Below the pieces are notes generated by a model. It made no database searches. It was not told where the DNA came from and saw only the letters and a program-made list of their open reading frames with translations. The translations under genes were made by a program, and so were the position numbers. From assembly GCA_033557465.1 (NCBI GenBank), contig CM066034.1:415192159-415256158 (forward strand): a stretch of DNA of 64,000 nucleotides, written 5' to 3'. The stretch is from Ichthyophis bannanicus. Its lineage: Eukaryota > Chordata > Amphibia > Gymnophiona > Ichthyophiidae. Positions 10,886-21,899 of this stretch are shown piece after piece. Position 1 is the first letter of the stretch. The number at the start of each line of letters is the position of its first letter.

Positions 10886-11992
10886 ATGGAGCTCCCCCCA
10901 CTCACTTCCTGGGACTCGTGGGCCCCGACCCTTCAACAGCCTCACCAGGGCCTGCACCTTTGCCCTCCTGAAACACGGGCACACCCTGCGACGGAGAACA
11001 GGCCACTGCCCCTGAGTTCCCTGCTCCTGCAGAACCCTCCTCGGGACCGGAACTCGCGTCAACAACGGCAGACCCTCCTCCCAGCAACCCAGAGGACCTC
11101 ACCTATCCTAGATTCCTCGAAAGCTCTCAACAGCTGTGGCCCTGACAGCACCTGCCACCCCTCCGACCAGCACCCAGAAACCCAGGCAGCGCTAATGTTC
11201 CTAGAGACTCCCAGGGCCCCTGCACCTATACCCATGTATCCCCTGCTCCATGAGAACCTCCTCAAACTATGGGAGAACCCTAACTCTGGGCCCCCCACCT
11301 CCCGCAAACTGGATATAAAATATCAGGTCCAAGCCTTGCTGGGATTTGACAAGACACAGCTCCCACACCACTCCATAGTGGTGGAATCAGCCCTCAAACG
11401 CTCCAAGTCGACACAGACACATTCCAACAACCCTCCAGGCAGGGACCTCAAGCTACTCGATGACGTCGGAAAGAAGACTTTTCAGGGCACCATGCTATGC
11501 TCAAGGGTGTCCACCCACCAGTTTCAACATGCCCTCTACCAAGACATCCTCCTGGGGCCGCTGAAACCCGCAGTCGCCGCGCTACCGCAAGACAGCCAAG
11601 CCTCTGCCAATCTCTCCTTGGCGGACCTTCAGGAGTGCACAAAACACCAAGTACAAGCAGCCTTCGATGCCTTTGATGCAGCTGCATGCACCGCTGGAAC
11701 TGCTATCTCCACTCGTCGCCTCGCCTGGTTTCGGGCCTCTGGACTCCAGGAGGATACCCATGACCGCATAGTTGACTCCCCCTGTACCGGTGACTCACTA
11801 TTCGGCAACAGGGTAAACGACACCGTCACCACAATGAAGGAGCACTGCACCACGCTGCAAACTCTCGCGGACGAGGGCTTAGAGTGCACCAACCGCAAGA
11901 GCTCCTACCAACAGAAGCCGTACTCTTCCTCCAAACGACAGTACAACTCATACCGGAAGTGGCAACAACCACGGTACAAGCCACAGCCTTAA
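10886..11992 (+). pseudogene. DIRS B gag-like protein
   Basis: A 368-codon open frame. Its C-terminal two-thirds aligns with gag of copy A (blocks LHENLLKLWENPNSG, LPHHSIVVESALKRSK, NPPGRDLKLLDDVGKK, TAGTAIS, MKEHCTTLQTLADEG) and it ends in a basic, Gln/Tyr-rich tail. The stretch 10140-10885 lies between the Cys-rich segment and this frame; it holds short alternative frames and a small CAG-type run near 10540. The N-terminal third shows no clear match, so I treat the gene as damaged. Confidence 0.65.
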
Positions 11993-12116
11993 CAGGCCTC
12001 CTACCGTAATAAACCATGCTAATGAGAAAGGAGACAGCAAAAGACCTCCCAAGCCGGGTCAACGAAAACCAACCAGGCCTTTTGACAAGCAACCCAAAGC
12101 CAAACCCCCCACCGGG

Positions 12117-13900
12117 GGTCGGCTCACCACCTTCCTGCCAACCTGGGAGTCCATCACAACAGACAAGTGGGTCCTACAGATTATCAAGGAAGGGTACCAC
12201 ATCAGATTCCTCTCCACACCGTCACAATGCAAACCTTCCTGTGACAAGATGGAGACTGCCTTACTCACAGACCTATCAATGGAGATATCCTCTCCTGGCA
12301 TCCAAAGCGATAGAACCCGTACCGATGAAGGAGATGCACTCTGGCTTTCTACTCCAGGTATTTCATGGTCCCCAAGAAGTCAGGTGGGGTCCGCCCCATC
12401 CTCGACCTTTGCATCCTCAACAAATTCATCGTCAAGAAAAAGTTCAGGATGCACTCCCTTGGGTCGATCCTCCCTCTCATCCAACGCAGGGAGTGGCTCA
12501 CATCCCTGGACTTAATGGACGCCTACACGCATATCGCCATCCACAAGGATCACCGCAAGTTCCTCCGCTTCCAGATCCTGGGGAAGCACTTCCAATACAA
12601 GGTCCTTCCCTTCAGACTATCAACTGCAGCATGAGTGTTCACCAAATGTGTGGCCGTTGCAGCCGCACACCTCTGCAAGCGGGGCATATGCGTATTCCCA
12701 TATCTAGATGACTGGCTGATCTCAGCACCCTCCTTACAGGAAGCCACATCAGCTACATGCCAGACCATCTCCCTCTTATCATCTCTGGGCTTTCTGGTGA
12801 ATTACCAGAAGTCACACCTGCAGCCCATCCAGCACCTCAAATTAATCGGAGCAATAATAGACACCACGGTCTCCAAGGCATTCTTGCCGCACCCTCGGAG
12901 GGACGCCATTGTTCGACTGATACAGCGCACCTCGGAGAATGGCCCCACGACCGCCCGAGTACTACTCTGCCTTTTGAGCCACATGGCAGGATCGACCCAG
13001 ATGGTAACCATGGCGAAGCTTCAAATGCATCGCTTACAATTGCACTTGAGGTCACACTGGAACCAACACTCACAGCCCCTAAGCACACCCATCCCCATGG
13101 ATGCTGCAGTCAAAGCGTCACTCCTCTGGTGGACCCACAGGAAGAACCTTACAAGCGGCCGCCCCCCGAGACAGCCCGTTCATCAGCTGACCATCACCAC
13201 AGACGCCTCCCCATCTGGCTGGAGGGTGCACTGCCTCCACCTCTGCACCCAAGGAGCTTGGACGACACGGGAACAGACCTATCATATCAACCTCCTGGAG
13301 CTCAGGGCAATCCGGCATGCCCTCAAAGCCATTCATAGCCTAATCCATGGGAAGGCTGTCCTTCTCCAGACAGACAACCAGGTAGCCATGTTCTACATCA
13401 ACAAACGGAGGAATAGGCTCCCACGCCCTCTGCAGGGAGGCCCTACAGATATGGATGTTTGCAATATACAATCACTGCCTCATCCGGGCATCCTATCTAC
13501 CGGGACTCCAAAACGAACTAGCAGACCGACTCAGCCACCAGCTCAGCTTCCACGAATGGACCTTCAACTGTCAGGTGACCCACACCCTCTTCCAGCGGTG
13601 GGGATAACCACAAATGGACCTCTTTGCTATGGAGGAGAACACCAAATGCGACACCTTCTGCTCAAAATGCCCCTCTCGCCGCAGCATCGCCCCGGATGCA
13701 TTTGACGTGTATTGGGAGGACTGGTCACTAGTGTACAGCTTTTCGCCCTTCCCCCTGATACTGATGACCCTGCAGTGCATCATCTGGGACAGGGCACAAG
13801 CCATCCTCATCGCACCCCACTGGCCACCTGGCACAGGAAGCGCCAATCCACCTTCTCCTGATGCTGGACCTAATCTCCCAGGACAACGGCAACACCCTCC
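12117..13900 (+). pseudogene. DIRS B RT / RNase H / methyltransferase-like region, broken
   Basis: Homologous to the copy A polyprotein. Coding starts in one frame (GRLTTFLPTWESI at 12117) and shifts before 12365. It then continues as KKSGGVRPILDL ... SLDLMDAYTHIAI ... VLPFRLSTAA and meets a TGA at 12632-12634 where copy A has Arg. It resumes with the intact FPYLDDW box at about 12695 and RNase H motifs (TTDASPSGW, NLLELRAIRHAL, LLQTDNQVAMFYIN). It shifts frame again near 13405 and ends with the block MDLFAMEENTKC ... DAFDVYWEDWSLVYSF. The GL of the FGLSP motif has become RL. Non-functional. Confidence 0.88.
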
Positions 13901-13931
13901 ACCCCAATCTGAGGACCCTGTCCTTAACAGC

Positions 13932-14993
13932 ATGGAGGCTGAGCGGGTAACCCTATCATCCCTCCACCTCCCACCCGAGGTCATACAAGTGGTACTCGCA
14001 GCCAGATGCCCCTCGATGAGGAAGCCATATTGAAATGGAGATGCTTTACCTCCTGGTGCTCCACCCGGCAGCTTAACCCTTTCTCCTGTCTCATGCCGCA
14101 GGTGCTACAATACCTCACCGGACTTTCCCAACAGGGATTGAAGCCTCAGTCCACCCGGGTCCACCTCACCATGATTGCAGCCTTCCATGACCGCTGCGAT
14201 GACGTATCCATCGCAGCACAGCCTATCGTTGCCCGCTTTATGAAGGGACTCAACAACCTACACCCACCGCTCAGGGACCCGGTTCCTCACTGGGACCTTA
14301 ACGCCGTCCTCAACCAACTCGCTCTACCACCCTTCGAGCCTTTGCACTCAGTGGTCATGAAGCACGTCTCTTGGAAAACACTATTCCTGATCGCCATCAC
14401 ATCAGCCAGGCGAATCAGCGAGCTACAAGCCCTGGTGGCCCGCACACCCACCCTACACCCAGCTCACCAATGACAGAGCTTCCCTCTGGACGTACCCAAA
14501 ATTCGTGCCTAAGGTGGCCTCTGCTTTCCATGTCAACCAGTCCATAGAACTGCCTAGCTTCCACCCCAAGCCCCACTCCTCCTCCAAGGAGCAAAGGCTA
14601 AACACCCTGGACTGTGTCACAGCCCTCCACATCTACCTTCTCCGGACTGCACCTCTCCACAGAGGGACACAGCTCTTCGTCTCCTATGACTCAAACAAAC
14701 TGGGTCATCCAGTCTCTAAATGGACCTTGTCCCTGTGGATCTCCACCTGCATCGCCTTCTGCTTGGAGCAAGTGGGTACAGGACCTGCACCCCCAGTCAA
14801 CGCCCACCAGCTACGAGTGATGGCCACATCCATCGCAAATCTGAGGTTGGTCCCTGTGGTGGATATCTGCAGAGCCGCCACCTGGTCATCCCTCCTCACC
14901 TTCCAAAGACACTATTGCCTCGATCTCTCCAAAGGGGATGACCTCGCCTTCGGTCGGGCTGTCCTATCCACAGCAGACCCTCAGAGCCAGTGA
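13932..14993 (+). pseudogene. DIRS B tyrosine recombinase, frameshifted
   Basis: Starts MEAERVTLSSLHLPPEV, runs to about 14030, then shifts frame near the RKPY/RKSY position. It continues as WRCFTSWC ... TSARRISELQAL, shifts again near 14445, and resumes (PKVASAFHVNQSIELP) to 14993. Unlike copy A it keeps the catalytic middle box as HQLR (about 14808-14819) and the RHYCLD tail. The catalytic residues are thus preserved while the reading frame is destroyed. Confidence 0.88.
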
Positions 14994-15348
14994 CTCTTGA
15001 CTGTTGAACGTCTCTACCTCAGCACCCTCTAGGTCACAGCTGTATTGCTCTGCTGTTCAATTGCTGTTTTGATATGCTAAACTTGCACGGTCTCGCACCT
15101 TATTGTTATCATGCACTATTGTGTTACATTGCACTGTTTTGCACTATTGTTCTGCACTATCTGTCCTGCACAGAGAATGTCTGTTTTGCATTAGAAGTTA
15201 CTAGAACTGCGTTTTTGCACTAAGAAATTACTAAGAACTGCACAACTCTGTTCCGCAATAAACATGCATGTCTCACTCATTTTGAGTCCATTATATTCTC
15301 CTTCACTCTGACCAACTCTTGCACCTCAGCCCTTCATAGCTTGGGAGG

Positions 15349-15444
15349 CACCTAGTGTGGCTGACTCATCCTGCTTGTCCTAAGAAAAAGCGAGGTTACC
15401 TGTAACGGGAGTTCTCTGTGGACAGCAGGATAAGTCAGCCACAC
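15349..15444 (+). repeat. DIRS B internal complementary region
   Basis: The first half is the reverse complement of the left outer end (9691-9733) and the second half of the right outer end (about 15645-15702). It has the same two-part structure as 8226-8326. Confidence 0.88.
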
Positions 15445-15520
15445 ATTCCCTCCCTCCTCCCCTGCAAGGTTCCGGCCTCCTTCCTGGTCCATGCCCCTAG
15501 CAGTTAGCCTCAGCTAGTAA

Positions 15521-15702
15521 CTCAATGGATGGCTAGGGGCGGACCCAGAGGTGGGGCCTGGGTAGCCCATACTCAGAAGGGCTAAGCCCTTCTGAGCTAT
15601 AGAGAGTGCTTCCGTCTCGGCGCCATTGGATGTTGTCACCTAGTTTGGATGACTTATCCTGCTGTCCACGGAGAACTCCCGTTATAGGTAAGTAATCTCG
15701 CT
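15521..15702 (+). repeat. DIRS B right inverted terminal repeat
   Basis: Reverse-complementary to 9691-9847. It contains a perfect 11-bp-stem hairpin, CTCAGAAGGGC-TAA-GCCCTTCTGAG (about 15571-15595), and GTTATAGGTAAGTAAT at 15681-15696. Confidence 0.87.
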
Positions 15703-17105
15703 GTGCCTTCCAGTCATTACTGACTCCTGGAGACCCAGCAACTCCTGGATTTACTTGGTAGTGTGAATGGAAGTAGATTGCCAGGCCTTTCTTCCAAGGC
15801 AGTGGAGGGTTAAGTGACTTGCCCAAGGCCACAACGAGTGTTAGTGGGAACTGAACCCTGGTCTCTTGGCTACCAAGCCAGTGCTCTAATGTTCCTTTTT
15901 CACAAAAATAAAATAATTTCCCATTACATTCCAAGGGAGGCAGTTATGGTAGGCCAAGTGGGCTCACTGTGCAGCATCTTAGCACAGCAACAAGAAAAGG
16001 TGACAGGAGAGATGGGTGGAGTTTGTAAAGAAACAAGAGGTAGATTGCACTCAAAACTCTAGGTGTTTCTTGGTTCAGTTTCCCTCTTGATTGGATACGA
16101 ATTCTTGTCATCCCTTCTCATTCTCAACACATCCCTCCTATACAACTAGGCTTTTTGGGTGTGCGGCCAATGTAGGACTGGTGAAAGGATATGAGGTGCC
16201 CAAGGCAAACTTAATTCCTAGTGTCCATAATTCCCATCTCTACCACCTCCAGTGCTGCAGTGCTGTTCCTGCTTCCACCCCCTCCAATTCCATTTCCTCT
16301 TTACATGGGGGTTAAAGCATCTGGGACCAGCTACTTCCACCACTATGCAAAAAGAAGCATGACATGTGACATTTTAAAAGCATTGCCACTGCTGTACGTC
16401 CTGGAGAGGGATGGCAATGGCCCAAACAGGCTGTCCTCTGACCACTGGAGCTCTAGGCAACTGCGTAGTTTGCCTAATGGTGGCACTGGCCCTGGACCTA
16501 TGTAACTGCACAAGGCTCCATACATGAAGGATGCTGCCAAGCCTGTGCTCCCATCCCATGTTCTTCCACATCATAAAGAGGTTAGGGAGAAAATGGTGAT
16601 AGGCAGAGTGTGGGGGAGAAAGAAAGAGGGATGTTGTGCCAATATCATCACTACCAAGGAAGGGGCACTGTGTCAAAGGGTGTCACCCTTAAGGTGGTAC
16701 CAATTTCTGATTTTGCACAGGGCTAAAATTAGCCTAGAACCAGTCCTAACTCAACTCTCCAGGCCAGCTACTCATTATGTGGCCATTAGAGTTGTATCAG
16801 TTGGGTTGACACATAGTGGGTTGATATGAATGCATGCTTCTGTGTCCAGTTACAATCCATAAAACCAATGCTTCCAGGACTGCTGGATGTCATCTAGATC
16901 TCCTGATCAGTATGTGATCTCTGGGGTTTTTAGGCTGAGGGCAAGAAGCACCTTTCTTGAGCATACAGGTGACAAAGTGGCTCACAGGGACTCTCTAGGG
17001 ATAGGACTGACACTTTCCTGAAATGCATGAGTTCTGGGGGAATTGCAGCATAGAATGGGATAGCAAAGTCCAAGAGGGAAGGGCAACACACACTCGCAAA
17101 ATGTG
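15703..17105. other. Intronic sequence with a MIR-like repeat
   Basis: No coding frame is recognised. At 15778-15885 there is a MIR/CORE-type phrase (AAGTGACTTGCCCAAGG ... GGGAACTGAACCC), the same kind found at 21415-21595, 40095-40188 and 45440-45600. I assign nothing else in this stretch. Confidence 0.5.
15778..15885 (+). repeat. MIR/CORE-like SINE fragment
   Basis: Contains the ACTTGCCCAAGGCCACA core followed by a GGGAACTGAACCC phrase and a TGCTCTAA end. This is the order seen in the 3' half of MIR-type SINEs and in the tails of some LINEs. The exact family cannot be fixed by eye. Confidence 0.5.
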
Positions 17106-17331
17106 TAGAGATCAGGTATGGAGCAAGGCAAAAATAAATCACAGAAGGCAAAAATATCTATTCCAACCTTTATTAGCATCTCAATCAGTTCAACCCTACA
17201 CAAGTCGTGTTTCAGCAATTGACAAAACACGGTCCTTGTAGGGCTGACCTGACTGAGATGCCAATAAAGGTTCGAATAGATATTTTCGCTTTTTGTGGTT
17301 TATTTTTGCCTCGCTCCATACTTGATCTCTA
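17106..17331. repeat. Palindrome of two head-to-head Penelope-type tails
   Basis: The left arm (17106-17217) and right arm (about 17220-17331) are inverted copies with scattered mismatches. Read outward, each contains a GAAACACG-like phrase, then GTAGGG(C/T)TGA(C/A)C, then CAATAAAGG or TAATAAAGG and AATAGATATTTT. The same order of phrases follows the hammerhead-like motif at 58759-58811. The centre of the palindrome falls at the position of hammerhead loop II. I infer two truncated Penelope-like 3' tails joined in inverted orientation. Confidence 0.65.
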
Positions 17332-17879
17332 GAATAGGATAGCAGGCATGGTTCCCCTTCTGAGAAAGTGGAGCAGGAACATGATACATGCCTGTGAAGA
17401 AGGGGAAATAATTGTGATATGAGCTAAATCTGCTAAGGAGGGACAAGGGGATGGGCAGCAGTGAAGGGATGATAGGTCTAAACTGCAGGGGAGAAATGCT
17501 GACCAGGGAGGAGTAAAAGAAACCTGATGTGGAAAATAACCAGAAAGGCCAGGAGGAGCGGAGTAGATCAGGTCAGAAGGAAGTAAGGAGCAAGAAAGTT
17601 TATGATGGGACAGTGGAAATGGTAGGGCGTATTAAGCATTCTAACCTGAACATAAGTCATACTATGCCTAACAAGTAAGAAATAAGGGAAAGAAGTAGAA
17701 AGGAGTAAAAGGAGATTAAAAGGGGGTTCAGAAAAAAGTGGGGGTTGCCCTGGGAAAAGAGAAAGTGTATGGTGTGCACAGGAAGTATAGGGAAAAGAGA
17801 CTGCTGAGGATTGGTTGGAAAAGGGAGTGTGTTGTTGGTAGGAAACTGCAAATCTTCTTTCCACCTCCAAACTGACTAC
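17332..17879. other. Purine-rich intronic sequence
   Basis: Strongly GA-rich on the plus strand with no recognisable domain on either strand. It may be the 5' untranslated part of the L2-like LINE that follows, but nothing in it demonstrates that. Confidence 0.35.
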
Positions 17880-18308
17880 CTGCTTCTCCGATCCCATTCA
17901 CACCTGTCTACTAAGCTCTATCTCTTCTGCTGACATCCTTTCCATCTATCATATTCTTAACCTATCACTTTCTACTGCAACTGTTCCTGTGGCCTTCAAA
18001 CATGCTCTGGTTATACCTCTCCTCAAAAAGCCTTTACTAAACCCCACCTGTCCTTCCAGTTTTCGGCCTCTCTCTCTCTCCTCCCCTTTGCTTCAAAACT
18101 ATTTGAACAAGCAGTTTACCAACACTGTCTTGACTTTCTTTCCTCTCATGCCCGTCTGGATCCACTGCAATCTGGCTTTTGTCCTCTACATTCTACAGCA
18201 ATGGCTCTTGCCAAGTCTCCAATGACTTGTTCCTCACCATATCCAAGGGCCTTTACTCGATCCTCATTTTCTTGACCTTTCTGATGCCTTGATACTATTG
18301 ATCACCAT

Positions 18309-18555
18309 ATTTATCTTTTATCTTTATCTTTATTGAGTTTCTTGCTATACCATACCTTCAGAGACCAGCAGAACAGTTTACAATAAGTTAAAAAAATACA
18401 GAGGCCAAAACTTGGCCAGGAAACAGAAAGGAACTACAATTCTTCATAGAAAAGCGACAAGCATACCCAGGATAGAAGAGAGAGGTGAAAGAGAAAGGAG
18501 GAGAGTAGGAGGGGTGGGGGGAAAATTAGCTAGGGAGGTCTGACAGGAGGTCATA
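18309..18555. repeat. Insertion within the L2-like LINE
   Basis: The LINE translation breaks after the ITI codons near 18308 and resumes at ILSTLGFRGS near 18560. The intervening sequence starts with TTTATCTTTATTGAG and contains a CAGTTTACAATAAG phrase, as in the 3' tails of L2-like elements at 19057 and 55137. Probably a truncated minus-oriented LINE tail. Confidence 0.45.
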
Positions 18556-19056
18556 GATCTTCTCCTCAATATCCTGTCCACCCTTGGATTTAGGGGCTCT
18601 GTTCTATCCTGGTTTTCTTCTTATTTCTCCCATCACACTTTTAGTGTATCTTCTGGTAGATCCTCCTCTACTGCCATCCTGCTTTCAGTTAATGTACCTC
18701 AGATCTCTGTCTTGGGATCTCTCCTTTTCTCTCTCTACACTCAGTCCCTTGGTGCACTTATGTCCTCCCATGGTTTTCAGGAACATATTTATGCTGGGTG
18801 ACTCCCAGATCTACCTTTCTGCACCTGAAATCTCTCCAGGAAACCAATCCCAGATCTCTGCTTGCTTATCCGACATTGCTGCCTGAATGTCTCATCGCCA
18901 TCTGAAAGTGAACATGGCCAAAACTGAGCTCCTTATATTTTCCCCTAAACCCACCTTACTCCTTCCTCTCTTCTCTATATCTCTATATAACACTATACCC
19001 CTCCCTGTTTTCTCAGCTTGCAACCTTGGAGTCATCTTTCTCTTTCTTTGCACACA

Positions 19057-19505
19057 TTTCATTTCATTCATTTATTTATTTAAGATTTGATATGCCACTT
19101 AATGCGGTTTACAATAGAATACAATAAAAACTGAAGCAGAAAATGAAAAGAACACCAGTATGTATAGGACAGACGGGAAAATGAGAGATGACAAGGCATG
19201 GCTGGAGGAGGGTGGTGAGAGAGGAGGAAGGGGTGGACAGGAAACAAAAAGAAGTCAACAGAGGGAGTCCAGTGGGAGGTCAAAAACCATGCAGAAAAGG
19301 TAGGTTTTAAGTCAGGCGTTGAACTTTGTAAAAGAAGACTCTAACTGGAGATGTGGAGGAAGATTATTCCAAAGGGAGGGTCCGAGGAAATAAAATGCTG
19401 AATGGCGAATATATTCAAAATGGGCCAGAGAGGGAGAGGGTAGGTAAAGATGGTTCATATGAATTTCATGGAGAGAGCATTGTGGGGCCAATAGATAGCT
19501 AAAAC
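19057..19505 (-). repeat. L2-like LINE 3' fragment inserted in another L2-like LINE
   Basis: Begins with a (ATTT)n-type tail and a GCGGTTTACAATAGAA phrase. Its minus strand translates to FYFLGPSLWNNLPPHLQLES, the C-terminal signature of L2-like RT proteins. It lies in the opposite orientation to the host LINE, whose translation resumes after it. Confidence 0.55.
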
Positions 19506-19965
19506 CTGTCACTTCTTTCTCTATAACATCAGCAAAATTTGTCCCTTCATTTCTGCACACACTACTAAGAACTTTATTCACTAGCTAGTCACCTCCCGTC
19601 TTGACTATTGTAACCTGCTCCTTGCTGGTCTTCCTCTAAATCATCTCTCTCCCTTTCAATCTGTTCAAAACTCAACTGCATGGCTTATCTTCCACCAGTG
19701 TCGCTATTATCATGTAAACCCTCTTCTCAAGTCACTTCACTGGCTTCATAACCATTTCCAAATTCAGTTCAAACTTCTAATTACCTACAAGTGCATTCAT
19801 TCTGCAGCTCTTCACTACCTTTCCTCTCTTATCTCATTCTACACCCCTCCTTGGGGACTCTGCTCCTCTGGTAGATCTCTTTTATCTGTGCCCTTCTCTG
19901 CAACTGCAAACTTTAGAATTCGTTCATTCCACCTTGCTGCTCCATATGCTTGGAACAAACTAAAA

Positions 19966-20078
19966 CACAGAAATATAGAAGCCTGACAGCAGAAAAAGAC
20001 CATATGGCTTATCCAGTCTGCTCTTCCATAACAACTACTATAATCCCCCTTTTTCCTTTAGAGAGTTAGTGCATCGGT
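19966..20078 (-). repeat. CR1 (family 1) 3' end fragment
   Basis: Matches the 3' end of the minus-strand CR1 at 24606-27302: AACA(C)AGAAATATAGAAG tail, then AGAAAAAGACCATATGGC and the CTCTTCCATAACAACTAC phrase. A short 5'-truncated insertion. Confidence 0.65.
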
Positions 20079-20285
20079 GTCCTCTAAATCCAGGCTAAAA
20101 CCCCACATCTTTGAGGGTGCTTTGGATCTGATGCTCCCCCCTCTTGTTCACTACTTATTTGTATCTTATCATACTCTAGTCCCCAGTTTTGTGATGTTTT
20201 TTCATCTTGATTGTAAGCTGTGATGAGCAGGGATTATGTCTTACATCTTTATGCACAGCGCTACGCACACCTGGTAACATTATAT

Positions 20286-20898
20286 AAATAATAAGTGGTA
20301 GTAGTAGAAGTAATAGTAGTAGATGGGCCAGGTTGGACTGGAAGGATAGACAGACTATGACATAAATGGGCTGTGGGGGAAAGTAGAGTGAGATGGGTGT
20401 AAAATGGTGAGAATGAGCTGGGGTTGGAGAGAGTAGAGAGACTAGTGGGACTGTCGGTGCTTCCCAGCCCCTTTTTTAACCTCATCTTTTTAACTGTCGG
20501 TGCTTCCCAGCCCCTTTTTTAACCTCACCTGTAATGCTCTATATCTAAATATGGCCTGGCCAGCTATGTCCATGACCCATCATGCTTTACATTCTTGTTT
20601 ACGCTGGCCATAGCTTCTTCCTGTGTTTCCTGGCACTAATTGTAATCTTCAAGGCTGAGAGTATGTGTGTTCTTTGATTCTAGCTTGGCCTGTATTTTTG
20701 TCTTGCTAGGCCCAAACCCTGCACACTCCTGTCCAAAGTATGGTTACCCAGACTTTTCATATTAGGCCGCATATACTCTCTCTTGTAGCCCACATGCTTT
20801 GTCTTCTGTGCCATCCATATACTGTGTGCAGTTCCAGCACGCAAGGGTGCAGTTATATAAAGCAAACATATAAAGCAGACCTGAGCCAAATTATCCCT
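20286..20898. other. Intronic sequence with microsatellite and small tandem duplication
   Basis: A (GTA)n-type microsatellite occupies about 20290-20325. A 35-bp unit is repeated directly at 20450-20484 and 20493-20527. No gene is recognised. Confidence 0.5.
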
Positions 20899-21005
20899 TC
20901 AACCCCCAATAATTTTGAAAAGTTGGCTCCAATGGATTTTTACAAATAGCATGCTGGAATGAATATAAGACACAATGTTTGGACATAAGTCTCCATCCCA
21001 CTTAC

Positions 21006-21284
21006 GCTTGACATGCAGTGTTCCTATGACCTCGGCATTCCCATAGTTGTTCCACACTTCACAGATATAGGTGCCAGAGTCTGAAGGTCGTGTGTCCTCA
21101 ATCAGCAGCCCAATGACGGTTTGCCGGAACCTACTGTCTAGCTCCAGTAGGATACTGTCCTTCAGCCAGCGGTACTTTGGTATTGGGTGCCCTGAAGCTT
21201 TGCAGGGCAGCTCCACTCGCTGACCTGTCATGGCTTTGTGGTGCTCAAATCCATCAAGAACGGATGGAGCAGAGTTTGCTGGAT
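21006..21284 (-). CDS. DSCAM: DSCAM exon encoding an immunoglobulin domain (Ig3)
   Basis: DSCAM is a single-pass neuronal adhesion receptor of the immunoglobulin superfamily; it mediates homophilic recognition, neurite self-avoidance and axon guidance at the cell surface. This 279-bp exon encodes one complete C2-type Ig domain. It opens with [12 protein letters not shown], then shows the first Cys in VELPCKASG, the core Trp in YRWLKD, the DSGTYICEV box with the second Cys, and closes with VIGTLHVK. The wording fits vertebrate DSCAM Ig domain 3 better than its paralogue DSCAML1. Read on the minus strand, CTTTGCAG precedes the exon and GTAAGT follows it. Both junctions are phase 1 and the length is 93 codons, so the frame is kept. 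Flanking repeats are intronic. No other DSCAM exon is visible in the window. Confidence 0.93.
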
Positions 21285-21899
21285 CTGCAAAGCAAGCAAG
21301 TGACATGGCTTTTCAGCTTTTCTAGTTAAGTGATGATAAAGGCCCAGCATTTAGCAATATTACTCCCTCAGTTGGAAATTTATCTCTTTAGTAGTATTTG
21401 GCTCACACCTTTCCAGTAATAGTTCAAGGCGAGTTACTGTCAGGTACAGTAGGTATTTCCCTGTCCCCAGAGGGCTTACAATCAAAGTCTGTACCTGAGG
21501 CAAAGGAGAGTTAAGTGACTAACCCAAGGCCATAAGGATTACCAGTGGGATTTGAACCTGGCCTCTTTGGTCATAGGTCATTGTTCTAACCACTTGGCTG
21601 CTCATCAACTCTGAGTTTATAAGCAAGACTGCATATCACACCAGCTGGATGAGGCTCAGGAACGCACTAAATTGCCTACTGTAAGAGTTTATATAATATG
21701 GTATTCAGCTACACTGTGAAGTACACAATTTTCAAAACCCAGATAGTTTGAAGATCCCATTACCAACAGACCTTCAAGATGATTTTCAAAGGAAAGCTAA
21801 CTGAGTAGTTTCAGGTGAGGAGATCACAAGATAGCTGGTGTAATCAGTCCAAACTTCTGAAAGGTAGTGCACTTAATCAAGAGATGAACTTATTATAAA
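21285..21899. other. DSCAM intron with MIR-like repeat
   Basis: At 21415-21595 a MIR/CORE-like fragment reads GTTAAGTGACTAACCCAAGG, then a GGGATTTGAACCTGG phrase. The preceding TTCAAGGCGAGTTACTGTCAGG phrase may be its 5' part. Nothing else is recognised before the CR1 fragment. Confidence 0.45.

Larger units (their letters stand above)
9691..15702 (+). mobile_element. DIRS retrotransposon, full-length copy B (inactivated)
   Basis: A 6.0-kb element with the same architecture and orientation as copy A but a clearly diverged family member. Its left and right inverted repeats (9691-9847, 15521-15702) and internal complementary region (15349-15444) are all present. The coding regions carry at least one in-frame stop and several frameshifts. 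The repeat pair is visibly less similar than in copy A, so this insertion is older. It lies 1.1 kb from copy A; the sequence differences show they are separate insertions, not a tandem duplication. Confidence 0.9.
17880..20285 (+). mobile_element. Decayed L2-like LINE, plus strand
   Basis: Conceptual translation in shifting frames gives L2-type RT sequence: IPLLKKPLLNPTCPSSFRPLS, LGFRGSVLSWFSSY, QEHIYA, KVNMAKTELLIFSPKP, LDYCNLLLAGLPLNHLS, VNPLLKSLHWLHN and APYAWNKLP. It ends near 20230 with an untranslated tail (TTGTAAGCTGTGATGAGCAG) followed by GTA microsatellite. The order 5' to 3' is preserved, but three later insertions (18309-18555, 19057-19505, 19966-20078) and many frameshifts make it a fossil. 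Confidence 0.75.

Noticed and set aside
2543..15702. The two DIRS copies as one tandem duplication
   Set aside because: Their terminal repeats and proteins are clearly diverged from each other, and each has its own matching termini and internal region, so they are separate insertions.
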